Shown here: positions 1-11,656 of the stretch, one piece after another | Numbering within the stretch: position 1 is the stretch's first letter | How the letters are laid out: every line of letters begins with the position of its first letter | Assembly (NCBI RefSeq): GCF_005239225.2 | Contig: NC_133284.1 | Location: 35,106,758-35,170,757 of the forward strand | Length of the DNA stretch: 64,000 bases | Reading direction: 5' to 3' | Source of the DNA: Populus alba | Lineage: Eukaryota > Streptophyta > Magnoliopsida > Malpighiales > Salicaceae | The notes under the pieces: generated by a model | Database searches by the model: none | Seen by the model: the letters and a program-made list of their open reading frames with translations, nothing else | What the model was told of the DNA's origin: nothing | Program-made: the position numbers and the translations under genes

Positions 1-841
1 TCTTTATCTCCATACATGTGATTATTGGCTTTATTGCCAGGATACCATATGTTTCTTTGGTTTTCATTTGTTCATCATAGACTTGTAATAAGGGGGCTTC
101 TTGCTCCTCTTATACCTACTAGATTGACATTCTTTTTAACTCTTTTAGTTGGATTCCAGAAATCTCTAGCATAATGACATATTCTTTGAAAATTATATCA
201 TTTGATTTTTGTTATGTCAAACCTGGGTCTCAGATTGTTGTTGTCTATGAAATCAGTTGACCGATTAGTTTCAATTAGTTGACCAATTGACCTATTAAAG
301 ATGTCTCGACCTCCTTTTTCAAATATATCTCTTCCTCATCTTCATCTACAATGTCCATGTTCTCTACCTTATTGGGCATATCTAGAGCCATCTTGTTTTT
401 ATTTTGTAGAGAATTTTGAGAAGAGTGTTTGTGTACCCATTTCTTCTTGAATTTTGTTGACTCTTTCTTTATGAGTTTATAGTTTTCTTATAAGACCTTA
501 AATTGTTAAAAAAAAAATACATATTTTGCAATTCCTTTATAGCACTTTGCCACCAATCTCGCCTTATACCTCTTCACTTCTCCTTTGGTATTTTTCTTTT
601 CTTTATAGATCCACTTGACACCTATTGACTTTTTTCTTTTTGGTCTAAAAACCAATTTACATATGTCATTCTTATTAATTGATGCAATTTTCTCATCTAT
701 AGCAATTCTCTATCTTTCATCCTTTATTGCTTCTTGAAACACTATAGGTTCACATGTGGCAAGATGATAATATAGTGTTGGATCAATCATCAATTAGATT
801 AGTTATCTCATACAAGACATCAACGTTCCTCGTCAATTGGA
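1..841 (-). mobile_element. Rearranged Ty1/copia fragment (gag C-terminal half joined to RT start)
   Basis: Read on the minus strand, 841 to about 541 encodes the start of a copia reverse transcriptase, including GEVKRYKARLVAKC and, just before it, GVKWIYKEKK. At about 520-540 this stops and the sequence continues as a gag segment closely similar to 4181-4720. The order RT then gag is the reverse of a normal copia element (gag-PR-IN-RT-RNaseH), so this is a rearranged or tandemly joined copy. The RT part is the continuation of the element at 2639-5246, from which it is separated by the solo LTR at 842-2638. Several stops are present and it is not functional. The left end lies outside the window. 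Confidence 0.75.
671..829. repeat. Left copy of a ~160 bp direct duplication flanking a solo LTR
   Basis: About 160 bp here are nearly identical to 2639-2798. Both copies encode, on the minus strand, the same piece of copia RT N-terminal region (a CEPIVFQEAIKDER-like stretch). They lie on either side of the 1.8 kb LTR at 842-2638. This is far longer than a 5 bp integrase target duplication. Confidence 0.85.
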
Positions 842-2638
842 TTAGTTAACCCAATTTTTGACCTTTTTATTTTAATTATTTTGTTTACTGAAAAGGATAA
901 AAAAAATGATGATGAAAAACAAGTAAAATGAAATAAATAAAGAATGAATTAAAATTTGGGTTAAGGACAACATGATTGGAAGTTTTGGGGTTTAATTAAA
1001 CTTTGGAATTAATCTAATTAATCCAATCAAGGATTTAATTGGAGAATTGATAAGTTTTGAGACTTAATTGAGCTTGGAATTAATTTAATTAATCCAATTA
1101 AGAGTTTAATTGGAGAATTGATAAGTTTTGAACTTAATTGGACTTGGATTTAATTAAATTAATGAAATCAGGGACTTAATTGAAGAAATATCAAAGTTTG
1201 GGGTTAATTGATGGTGAAATTGCAATAGATTAGAGTCCAAGGACTAGCTTCAAAACGGCGCGGGAATATAGGGGGCAATTACAATTTAAACCAGGGGCTT
1301 AATTACAAAAGTTTCGAAACTTCACGGGTCAAAATACAAATAGCCACCTCATATCCCAAAACGATGTCATTTGAAAGAATGTTATTCATCTTCTTCTTCT
1401 TTAACCAGAGACCGTTTCCAGCAGTAATCATCTGCTCAACTCAATTATGGACGTTTTAATGTTTTTATCCCTCTGCATATTGTCCGTTACAACCGATCGG
1501 ACTCTATAAAACAGAGGAACAACGAAGAAAATAGGGTGGAAAAAAACTTGGGAGAAAAGGAGTAGCAAATCGAGGAACACGAAAAAACCAGAGAAGAAAA
1601 AAAGCTAAGGAGAGAAAAAAAAAAAAAAAAAAACAAAGGAGCAATGTAGAGACAAGGATTGACCCTGCCATTGTCTTTATCCCTGTAGAAAAAGAACGAC
1701 CCAGAAATCATCTTCCACGGAAATTCAGCATCTGCATCATCTTCTTAACCCTTTCATCATCTCAAAAGTTAAAGGAAAATGCAGACTAAGTGAGCACAGA
1801 AGGAAGATAAAGGGAAGCAATAGGCGAGAATCCATCAACATTGCAAGCGTCTTCAGTCTCCAACAAAACAGGTAAGCAAGCCTTTCCAAATTGCATTTTG
1901 TTCATTTAGGTGAATGGCATTGTGCAAGTGAATTTTAATTCACTTGCACAGTGTAGCAACACGCGTGCATTAGCTCACGCATATTGCTCAGCCCAGCCTG
2001 GTCACTGGCTTGGGCCAGTGACCGGGCCAGGCTGGCTAGGTCCAGCCCAGCTCATATGGGCTGAGCTGGGCCTAGCCCCTAAAAAAATAAAAAATAAATA
2101 AATTGAAAAAAATAAAAAAAATAAAAAATGTGTATGCATAAATAAAAATAATATAAATTTATTGGTTTATTCACTGATGCTAGAGTTAGGAATAAAAATA
2201 ATGATTTAAATTTATATTATTTGTATTCATTGTATTTTATTTGTTTTAGCTAGAAAATAAAAAAAATAAAAAAAAACATGTGCATGCATAAAAATAAATT
2301 TTATTTTATGTGAATGTTCACTGGCGCCAGAGTTAGGAATATCATAAGCAAATTATCATGGTATAAACTAATAAATATTTAGCAATTTAAGACAAAACTA
2401 GCAATGCAGTCTGCCTCAGGCAGAATGTTTAAGGGGTGATAATATCTTTCATTTTACATAATCAATCTCGAGCCATAGAATCTCTGATGACCAGTTAGGG
2501 TTTCTAGTGATCGTAATACTAGGTGACGACTTCTTAGACAAGACCTTTTCCTCTAAAATAACAAGATGCCAAAAATTTGTTCTTTTTTCATAATTCAAGA
2601 GAATTATTTTTAGGGTCGCCGCAATGTCAGGTGCGACA
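842..2638 (+). mobile_element. Solo LTR (gypsy-type family A, copy 1)
   Basis: The sequence resembles 32353-34447 along its length: a start close to an AACCCAATTTTTG motif, a TATA box (CTATAAAAC, 1504-1512), an A-rich leader, a GC-rich block with GGCCAGTGACC, then copies of a TTCACTGRYGCYAGAGTYAGGAAT motif (near 2168 and 2320), and an end GTCGCCGCAATGTCAGGTGCGACA. A terminal CA is present; the TG start is mutated. There is no internal domain, PBS or second LTR, so it is best read as a solo LTR. The flanking 5-mers do not match (TTGGA left, CTTAT right); instead a 160 bp direct duplication flanks it. ORFs inside are chance frames. Confidence 0.7.
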
Positions 2639-2798
2639 CTTATTAATTGATGCAATCTTCTCATCCATAGCAATTCTCTATCTTTCATCCTTTATTGCTT
2701 CTTGAAACACTATAGGTTCACATGTGGCAAGATGATAATATAGTGTTGGATCAATCATCAATTGGATTAGTTATCTCATACAAGTCATCAACGTTCCT
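2639..2798. repeat. Right copy of the ~160 bp direct duplication
   Basis: Partner of 671-829. It belongs to the copia reverse transcriptase N-terminal region on the minus strand and directly abuts the CA end of the solo LTR at 2638. Confidence 0.85.
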
Positions 2799-5234
2799 CA
2801 TCTATCTTGGTGGACTTGGTGGGCTGTCGTTACTTGAACTTCTACTAGAAAAAGATGATAATGATGAAATTGAGTTTATTGGTTATTGTGGAGGTGTAAC
2901 TAGTTGTTGATGATCTTTATATCTCCTTCTTTTCATCAAGAATGAGTAGAAAGTCATACTTCTCACCATCATCTACCTTCCAATCTCATTCTCATTCATC
3001 ATTAAATTTGGCATCCCTAATAATCACAATCTTTCCTTCATTAGGGTTGTAAAGCTTATATCCTTTAGACTTTTATTCATAACCCACAAATATCATCATT
3101 TGGCTCTTATTTAATCATTTACATATACATAGTTAATGGTCCGAAACACCCTCAAATGAGTAGCACTTGGCTTTCTTCCATTACATGCCTCTTGTGGAGT
3201 CATGTCATTCAAGCTTTTCATAGGATGTCTATTTGACAAGTAAACAACACAATCTACTATTTCAGCCCAAAACTCCTTTGACATCTTATTGGTTTTGAGC
3301 ATGTTTCTCGCCATGTTAAAGATGCTTTTATTCTTTATATCTACCATTCCATTTTGTTATAAGGATCTTGGTACCGTTAAGAGTTTTTTTTACACCTTGA
3401 TCTTCACAAAACACATTAGAACAAAATTCATCCCCCCTATCTGTTCTAAGTGATTTTATTAAATAATTACTTTATTTTTTTAACTAATACCTTAAACTTC
3501 TTAAAACAATTAAATACATTAGACTTTTCTTTTAAGAAGTATAACCATATTTTTCTACTATAATCATCAATAAAAAATAGAAAACATATTTGTTTACCAA
3601 ACAAGCATGGTTGAATAAGACCATATACATCCTTGTGTATCTCTTGTAGGGGTTAACTTACTCTAGCTATAGACTTATTTGGAAAGCTCTTATGAAACTT
3701 TTTGCCCACTAACCATCCTTTACATAATTGATTTGAATGTTTGATGCATGGTAGACCCTTCAACATCTTCTTTTGCATTATCATTTTCAAGCTATTAAAG
3801 TTTACATACCCAAGTCTCATATGACAAAACGAAGTCTCATCTTTCACACATGCCTTTAGGCATTTAGACATATTTGTCTCTATGTTTAGCAAAAAAATCT
3901 CGTTCTTTATAATAGTTACCCTTGCAATTATAGTTCCATAAGTATCACGTAATGTTAAAGTATGATCTTTCATCTTGATTTGATAACCCTTCTCCAATAA
4001 TTGTCCCAAACTTAATATATTACTTTTTATAGTTGGGATATAATAAACATCACCAATAAATTAATGACTACCATTTTTAATTTGAATCAGAATTGTACCT
4101 TTCCCTTTAATAAAAACCTTTGAATGATTTATAAATGTGACATTATCTTTAATTAATTCATCAAGCTCCATGAACTTGTCGTCTCCATATATGTGAGTGT
4201 TGGATTCATTACCAAGATACCACATGTTTTCTTTGGTTTTCATTTGTTCATCATAGACTCGTAATAGTGTGGCTTCTTGCTCTTTTTCTACTACTAGATT
4301 GACATTCTTTTTAACTCTTATGGTTAGATTCCAGAAATCTTAGGCATAATGACCTATTCTTTGACAATTATAACATTTAATTTTTGTTTTGTCAGACCTG
4401 GATCTCCTATTGTTGTTGTATGTGGAATCAATTAACCTGTTAGTTTCAATCGGTTGACCTATTAAAGCTTCCTCAACCTCCTCTTCCAAATATGTCTTTT
4501 CCTCCTCTTTATCCACCTTGTCAACTCCTTTTACCTCATTAGGTATATTTAGAGTCATCTTGTTTTTTTTTTCTAAAAAAAAAAAAAAGAATTTTGAGAA
4601 GAGTGCTTTTACATCTATGTCTTCTTGAATTTTGTTGACTCTTTCTTCATGAGTTTATAGTTTTCTCATGAGACCTTAAATTGTTAAAAAAAATACATAG
4701 TGGAATTTCTTTTGCAACAAGCATAAGATCTTTTCTACCACACATGTTTCTTCAATCTTCTCCCCATACCTTTTAATCTGATTGTATATAGCCAATACTC
4801 TAGTAAAATAATCTGAAATACTCTTTGATTCAAGCATATGTAACTTTTCAAAGTCACCTCGCAACTTTTATAGGCATACCTTTTTTACATTATCAGCTTC
4901 TTGATTTGATTGTTGCAAAACCGTTCTTGCTTACTTGGCGATGGTTGCGTTTGCCACTATATCAAAAGTGGAATAATCTAGACATTGATGGATAATTATG
5001 AGTGCTTGTTAATCATTAATCATTTATTTGTGTCTTTTGCACAACCTCTATTTGGGCTGAAGTCAACATCACTCCTTGTGCAGGCTCTTCAAAGCTTTTT
5101 TAAACCATTTCCCACACATCTTGGAAACTTAGCCAAGCTTTTGCATGGATAAACCAAATTTCATAATAATCCTTTGTAAAAAGAGGATATTAAAGTGGGA
5201 AGTTTGGATTGACTATGTCAAACAATTAGAATAA

Positions 5235-5246
5235 GCTCTAATACCA
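5235..5246 (-). other. Copia primer-binding site
   Basis: On the minus strand it reads TGGTATTAGAGC, one base from the initiator tRNA-Met complement TGGTATCAGAGC that copia elements use as reverse transcription primer. It lies two bases inside the 5' LTR. Confidence 0.75.
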
Positions 5247-5248
5247 CT

Positions 5249-5521
5249 TGTTGAAAGAAAATTAATATAGTGGCTAATTATGGATAGTGATGTTTAATTG
5301 CAAAGCTAAAGACCAAGAGAGAATTTGAGAGGAAGGTATGTTTTATTAAGTGTTTTTCTCTTCTATACAACTTTTCTTTGTTCTAAATTGATGTTTATGT
5401 TTTTTTTTATTACAAGCTTATTTATAGGTCTAAAGTCCTAAACAAATAAAGAATTAAACTAAACAAAGAAATATCTAATCTAATTAGGACATGTAATTCT
5501 ACTGATTTAACCGGTTGAACA
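5249..5521 (-). repeat. Probable copia 5' LTR
   Basis: About 273 bp next to the PBS, bounded on the plus strand by TGTTGAAAG and GGTTGAACA, which gives TGTT...AACA inverted ends. A minus-strand TATA box (CCTATAAATAAGC) lies at 5421-5428. No matching 3' LTR is visible in the window, so the outer boundary rests on the terminal inverted repeat alone. Confidence 0.6.
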
Positions 5522-5949
5522 ATTCTCAACCGGTAAACCAGTTCCTCTATTTTTTTAGAAAAACCAGAAATCTAGTTTATTTTAAATATAATAGTTAAGA
5601 AGAACTATAGGGAAAGAGAGGTTTATTCTCATCGGGAGAGAATGAGTGCTTCCTTATATCCAAACAAGCTTTACTATTTATTCTTTGTCCACCTACCGCT
5701 GGAATTGATCTTTCATCCTTGGAAAGGAAACATACAAAAAAGTTGACTTTCAGATATACCAAGCAGCTGCAACTATATTTTCAAGCAAGACCGGAGGTTG
5801 GAGTCCAGAGTACGGTCCAGTTTTGACAAGAGTTCAAACTTTGGTTCGCTATAACAGTGGTCAGTTAAAGCCACAAATCATTAAAGCTTCAAATATAAGG
5901 GGAATACACAGAGACTGTTCCTCTGCTTGTATACTGTGTTCCGGCAATC
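5522..5949. other. Upstream region of the SCPL gene
   Basis: Roughly 430 bp between the copia LTR and the SCPL start codon. I see no gene and no convincing TATA box. The copia LTR ends only about 430 bp from the ATG, so retroelement sequence sits in the likely promoter. Confidence 0.5.
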
Positions 5950-8900
5950 ATGCCATTCATTTACATGAAATCCATAGTAATTTGTTTTAGTTTGCAGCTC
6001 TTGTTTTCCCTATTTGTTCATGGACTGCCAGGCTCAATCGTCGAGACTCTGCCAGGATTCGAAGGTGTTCTGCCCTTCAAACTTGAAACTGGGTGAGCTA
6101 TTATTCGCAGTGATATGGCAGCATTGAGACTCCATTCTAGTTATCCACTGTGGTTGGTTGATGGTTGAGGTTTCTTTGTTCAGATATGTAAGAGTGAATG
6201 CATCCGAACTGTTCTATTTATTCGTTGAATCGCAAGGCAAGCCTCTAGAAGACCCTCTTTTAGTCTATTTGGTTGGAGGCCCTGGCTGCTCGGCATTGAC
6301 AGGATTTTTCTTCCAAGTTGGTAAAGTCTTTCCTCTCTTTCCATCAGACATGAAAGCACAGGAATGTCTCCAAATGATAGCTTGTTGATGCTTTATCCTT
6401 TTCATTGTCTTCTCAAACAAAAGAACTACTTAGTCATGTCTTGGTTAACGACCCTGCTATGAAACATAAGACGTAGGTGATACCAAATCATTGTGTTCGT
6501 GGTTCTTCTTAATCTAATTTGTTATGTTTCTGCATAGGTCCACTAATTTTTAATACAACTGATTATCTTGGGGGCTTGCCAGAGCTGTTGTATAACCCTT
6601 ATTCATGGACAAAGGTGCAAGATTCTCTGCATTAGTTCAACTGAAAGACCATTCAATTTGATGAATTGATGCTAAGAGTTTTTCATGTTATGATTGAATG
6701 GTGCCAATTAATGTTTTTTTGCAGACAGCTAGCATAATATTTATAGATTATCCTGTCAGCACCGGTTACTCCTACGCAACAAGGTCAGAAGGTTACCATA
6801 TGACAGACACGGCATCAGCAAAACTAGTGCACCAATTTTTGAGAAAGGTGGGTGAAACAGTGGGTATAATGGTTTTTTTTTTTTTTTTTTTTTCATTAAT
6901 GTACCTGCAGAAGTTCTTCAAGCCAAACAAAAAAAAGACAATGGCAATGAGTGTTTTTCAAATCCTAAAGCAGTGGTTGATTGATCATCCTAAATTCACC
7001 AAAATTCCATTCTTCGTCGCGAGTGATACGTATGCTGGTATAATCACGCCAATTGTCGCGAAGGAAATATTCGATGGTAATTTCTTTCTAAAACTCTGTG
7101 CCCAATATTTCTGTTACTGCAAGAAGGCAGTGACATATTTGAAAGAAATTAGTGAACTAATGAAAGAGCTATAATTCATGAGCTTGCAGGTAATGAAGCT
7201 GGACTACAGCCACATATAAATCTAAAAGTAATATATAGCTTTCTGAATTCTTTATTCATGGATCTTTTGCTTTCCTTTTTCTTAATTATGGTAAGGTCAT
7301 AGTAGCTATAGTTTATAACGTTGAGTAAATGTTCTTGGAAATAATCGCAGGGATTCGTGAGTGGATCACCGCATACTGATACTGCCCTAGAGCATAACTC
7401 TAGAGTACCTCTTGCTTATCGTCTGGCACTAATATCACGGAGTCTTTATGAGGTGATTCCATTTTTCTCTCACTACTAAAACAAACGAGTTTGCAAAATC
7501 AGAAGTGAAAGAAAGCTTTGTTGTTCAATTAACAAGTGCTTTCATATTTGGAGGATCATTTCTGAATTCTGCTCTCTAATAATGGTTGTCTTTTGTTCTT
7601 GGCCATTAAGGGCGTGCATGTTCTATGTAAGAATTTCTTGCGTTTTTGCTTGCTTTTGCAGTCAGCCAAAAACAGTTGCAAGGGGAATTACGTTGATGTA
7701 GATCCCTCTAATGCACCATGTTTAGAGGATCTAGAAAAAATCAACCAGGTTTTTGAAATTTCAAATTATACATGCATACAAATGTATATGCCAAATACTT
7801 GCATGATTCCTTCTGAGAATTTCTTGTTGGTTTCAGATTTCTTCAGTTAACACATTTAAGATTCTTGGATTTGCAGTGCATTACACAAATTAACAAAGAA
7901 AACATTTTAGATCCCAAATGTGTCCGATTATCCCCAAATTCGAACAATGAGGAACAAAGTAGAAGATTTCTCAAGGCAAATTCTCAGCGTTTCCCTGTTC
8001 TATCTTCCAAAATTCAAGACTATTGGTGCCAGGTCTCGTCCTTTCCGTGCTTGTTTTTGCTTTGTTTAAGGATTTCATATCCGTTACCAAGTTATTAACC
8101 AACTTTGTGTTCTTTAATACCCTGCAGAATTTTGAGTACGTACTTGTTGATGTATGGGCCAATGATGAAAGAGTTAGAGATGCTCTTCATGTTAGAAGGG
8201 TATCATTCATCATTTACATTTTAGGGCAACACCATATAAGATTCTTCAAAACCCGAAGCTTATAGAAATATCGTCTGCTTTATGCAGGGAACAGTCACAA
8301 CTTGGTACACATGCAATTCTTTCTTACAGGAAGTCTTATACACATATAATGTTTTCACAGCTGTTGATTATTATCAAAACCTGACAAGAAAAGGCTTACA
8401 AATTCTGATTTACAGGTTACATCTCAATTCGTACTTGTGATATTATTTCCGTCAGAATCTTCTTAACCCCTAGTTTAGAATGTTCTTGCAATTCAATTCA
8501 TTATTTTTCTCACTCTGCAGTGGTGATCATGACATGGTTGTTCCATATATATCAACTGAAAAATGGATAAACTCTCTTAATATAACAGTAGACACAGATT
8601 GGCGACCATGGTTCGTCCAAGGCCAAGTTGCAGGGTACTTCAATTCCTCTTTGGTTTATATCTTTTGTTTCAAAATGAAAACTGGTGTTAGAACAAGTTC
8701 ATTCTAGCCATAATTTAGCACAAAATATATCATGTAGGTATACAGTCAAGTACTCAAATTATGGATTTCGTCTGACATTCGCGACTCTAAAGGTAACAGA
8801 ACCTTCTGCTCTCAACATCATTCTTGTGCTATTTCTGGGAAGGAGCAAAGTGGAAGCTAATGACATGATTGATTTATGCACATACAGGGGGCCGGTCACT

Positions 8901-8971
8901 CTCCTTCTCAGTACACGCCTAGATGGTGTTATAACATGTTTGAAAGGTGGATCCATTATTATCCATTGTAA
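5950..8971 (+). CDS. Serine carboxypeptidase-like protein (S10) with Thr in place of the nucleophilic Ser
   Basis: Fourteen exons: 5950-6092, 6184-6320, 6538-6614, 6725-6847, 6974-7076, 7190-7227, 7351-7452, 7662-7748, 7877-8032, 8128-8199, 8288-8415, 8521-8634, 8738-8792, 8888-8971. All introns are GT-AG and the exons sum to 1419 nt, giving 472 aa with no stop. A signal peptide is visible ([19 protein letters not shown]). Family landmarks in order: [19 protein letters not shown] (79-84), [15 protein letters not shown], the nucleophile elbow as ASDTYAG (Thr179), SGDHDM (389-394) and GAGHSPSQY (His449). In S10 enzymes the elbow is G-D-S-Y-[SA]-G, so the Ser is replaced by Thr and the preceding Gly by Ser. 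Family members are secreted or vacuolar peptidases, or acyltransferases using glucose esters. Whether this copy is catalytic is doubtful, although everything else looks intact. Start chosen as the first ATG before the signal peptide. Confidence 0.9.
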
Positions 8972-9624
8972 GTGGCAAGTAAGCAAGGTGGTTGACGGTA
9001 ATTCTGAATTGACGAAGAACTGTATGTCTTTAGAGTTGCTGATTAAACTATATAATTGAATAAACTTTTGCTCTATAAGGCAATTGAATAAAAACTTTGT
9101 TCCAATTAAGGGTTTCCAAAGTAGTGTAAGCAGAAATGCTTTGAATCATGGCTATGACTCGTACTTGTTCTGAAAAATTCAAGATATTTTGAATTGTTTG
9201 TTGACATAGATAAAGTTGAGAAACATCTGAAAAAGTTCTAATATTGAAACTTATACATAGAATAGTTGCGAATCGAATCTCATTTCAAGTGTTCTTCTTC
9301 ACGTATAATTTTTTCAAAGAATTTTGTCAATGTCAGGGGTGAAAAACTGCCCCAGCTTGGTGAAAACCATCCTGGGGCAACCTGAAAAGGCCTAATAAGT
9401 AGAGTAGGCTGTTTGAATGTTGATTAAATGCACAAATAAACCCTTGTTTCTGAGAACCAGTTGAAGTTTTGATTTGATTTAGCATACGGTGAATCCAAGG
9501 GCTAAGGAAGGAGCATGTGGTGTGATGTAGCAGAGGCTTTGAGACTCCTGCAACCAGTTGAAGGTTTTATATTTTCTTAAATTTGTTATAACAATTATCC
9601 TTTTTCTGAAACAGCCAACATCTT
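8972..9624. other. 3' flank of SCPL gene
   Basis: Probable 3' UTR and spacer up to the tRNA gene. No other gene is visible. Confidence 0.5.
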
Positions 9625-9709
9625 GGGGTGGTGGCGCAGTTGGCTAGCGCGTAGGTCTCATAGCTTCTGAGTTATCCTGAGGTCGAGAGTTCGAGCCTCT
9701 CTCACCCCA
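9625..9709 (+). tRNA. Elongator tRNA-Met (CAT) with an 11-nt intron
   Basis: The 85-nt gene starts GGGGTGGTGGCGCAGTTGG (acceptor stem and A box) and ends CTCTCACCCCA (acceptor 3' strand and discriminator A). The B box/T loop reads GAGAGTTCGAGCCTC. The anticodon CAT is at 9659-9661. Removing GCTTCTGAGTT (9663-9673) restores the standard anticodon arm; plant elongator tRNA-Met genes carry a short intron exactly here. A T-rich tract follows, as expected for Pol III termination. Confidence 0.95.
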
Positions 9710-10600
9710 TTTTGTAATTTTTAATTAATCCAATTCATGATGGAATATAAATGACTTAAAAACTTCACTTACGTAATTATCAATATTTCAATTTCATATG
9801 ATTTTTGGGGACTCGGTGTCTATGAATGTTCGCTTTCCACAGGAAGACTCGTTACTTGCCTTAAACCACAGTCATTAAAATCATTCTGGTTCTAGTTTGA
9901 TTTATAGTTATGGATTGAGTGAATTAAATTGCTTCATTTTAATATTTTGTTCAAAAAATATATTGAAGCAACCTTATTTAAAAAAATAAATTTATTCTTA
10001 CCTAGTTTACCTGATCAACTTTACCTAATTTACTTTAAAATCTGGTCTAAATTAAATACATGGTTGATAAGTTACTAAGTTGATATACTGAGTTAAATTT
10101 AATAAAACTGACTTTAAGTGGCTATATTATTTACCCTGCCTTACTATAATATATATATACAACCAAACAAAAACTAAAATAGACCACATTTTTACTATGG
10201 ATTGCATAATAGCTACAATGTAATCCTAATTTTACCTTTCACACACAAAAATTGGATTAATCATTAAGGGTAAAATAATCTTTTTCTTAAACATATTTAT
10301 CATTATTATATTGATTAAGGATAAATAGATCTTATAACATTTTTTTTTATGTATAATGAAATGACTTAAATATGTTTAAAAGTATTTTTTAAAAAAGTTG
10401 AGGTCTAGGGACTTTTCAGTCATTTTACTTTTTTTGCACAGTAAAATAACTTTATTGCCCTTAAAAGTGAATAAAAAAGATTAAAAATGGTATTAAAGGA
10501 TATTTCCATCATGGTATTTTCATTTAATCAATCAATCTATTAAGAAATAAAAAGAAAATGTTGCATGTGCCAGCGAGTGGATAATACCTATGTCATTCAA
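9710..10600. other. AT-rich intergenic region
   Basis: No gene or clear mobile element seen. It contains T and TA runs only. Confidence 0.4.
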
Positions 10601-11514
10601 GTGAAGCGTGCGATTTTGTATGATTATTCATGATGATGCAATTTTTTTTTTTTTTTGTATTTTTTGTCTTATCTTTTTGAGATCCCTGTTGATTCAACTA
10701 AAATTCAAGTTAACCTCCCATTTATTTTTATTTCAATTGTAGTTCGCATTATTTTGATTGGTCTTTATTTGTTTTGAATTATTTTTTATTGATTTTTATA
10801 TTAAATACAATCCTTATTTTTTTTATTGTTATTTATATATATATATATATATCATTTTCTTAATTGAATTTGTTTTTTAATTGTATCCCTCTCATTTTAT
10901 TTTATATTAAATTTGATTTTTATTTTTTTTAATTTATTTTTTCTTTGGTTTCTTTTTTGAAATTGATTTTTTTTTTTTTTTGATTTCGTACTTCATCTTT
11001 GGATTAATTGATGATTGATTTTTATGATTTTTTCAGTGTAGTGATTCTAGTTTCATCACCTAGGTCACAACATTAAATGCAAGCCTAGGTTGAAAATTGG
11101 TCTCTTTTTTAAATAGATTTTATTTTCCAACTTTATCCTTTAATGGTGAGTTTATAAGAAATTAAGTTTTTTTATTTTTATTTTTATTTTTATTTTTTCA
11201 ATGAGGATAACCTGATTTTATGACCCAACTCATAAATTTATCATGCTAACTTTAATTGACACAAACTTTTATATCTTTGTATTTCATTTTATTTTGGTAT
11301 CATATTTGATACTTATTTTATTTTATTTTTTTTGCTTTTGATGTTTTTTTAAATTGATTTTTTTTATTTTTTTTTTAATATTTAATTCTTAAGAATTGAT
11401 TTTTTTTTTGTTAAAATTTTTTTTATATACTTTAAAACACATCAACAGCACTGAAACATTATTATTATTATTATTTTAGAAAAAACCGGTCCGCCTGCGA
11501 CCATCTGTCTAGTA
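10600..11514 (+). repeat. T-rich repeat block of the GTTAACY / TTTATGACC family with a Helitron-like 3' end
   Basis: Long T runs alternate with phrases such as CAAGTTAACCTCCC, TTTATGACCCAACTC and TTGATTTTT, also seen at 18.7-19.5 kb and 53.5-55.6 kb. The block ends with a small GGTC/GACC hairpin (11490-11504) followed by ATCTGTCTAGT. This matches the plan of a Helitron 3' terminus (hairpin, then CTRR before T). I could not find a 5' TC end, so the Helitron reading is tentative. Confidence 0.35.
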
Positions 11515-11656
11515 GCTCCTAATTAAAGACTTAGTCCATTCAAAACTAGGTTTAAAACTACTTGTGTATCTATTTCTTTCTGTATATCGTGAGATCAGAT
11601 CTTTCTCTTCTTTCCCTTGTCTAGCAAATCACAGGCGTTTTTACAACCTTTTCAAG

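Larger units (their letters stand above)
2639..5246 (-). mobile_element. Decayed Ty1/copia internal domain (gag, PR, IN, start of RT)
   Basis: Minus-strand order from right to left is that of a copia polyprotein. A gag segment (about 4676-4864, DYFTRVLAIYNQIKRYGEKI) comes first, then a zinc knuckle at 4340-4400 (KCYNCQRIGHYA) whose last Cys is lost to a stop. A protease region at 4061-4243 reads WYLGNESNTHIYG where active copies have a D-[ST]-G-A motif. GAG-pre-integrase and integrase sequence follows at 3111-4009 (FWAEIVDCVVYLSNRHP), then the first part of RT at 2639-2930. Multiple stops and frameshifts make it non-autonomous. RT continues beyond the inserted LTR at 541-841. The order and the PBS at 5235-5246 fix the orientation. 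Confidence 0.85.

Noticed and set aside
1487..2101. Open frames inside the first solo LTR
   Set aside because: They fall in low-complexity and GC-rich LTR leader sequence, have no motif, and are not shared in frame with the related LTRs.
5950..8971. Calling the SCPL gene a pseudogene
   Set aside because: All 14 exons join in frame with canonical splice sites and no stop; only the nucleophile is changed.
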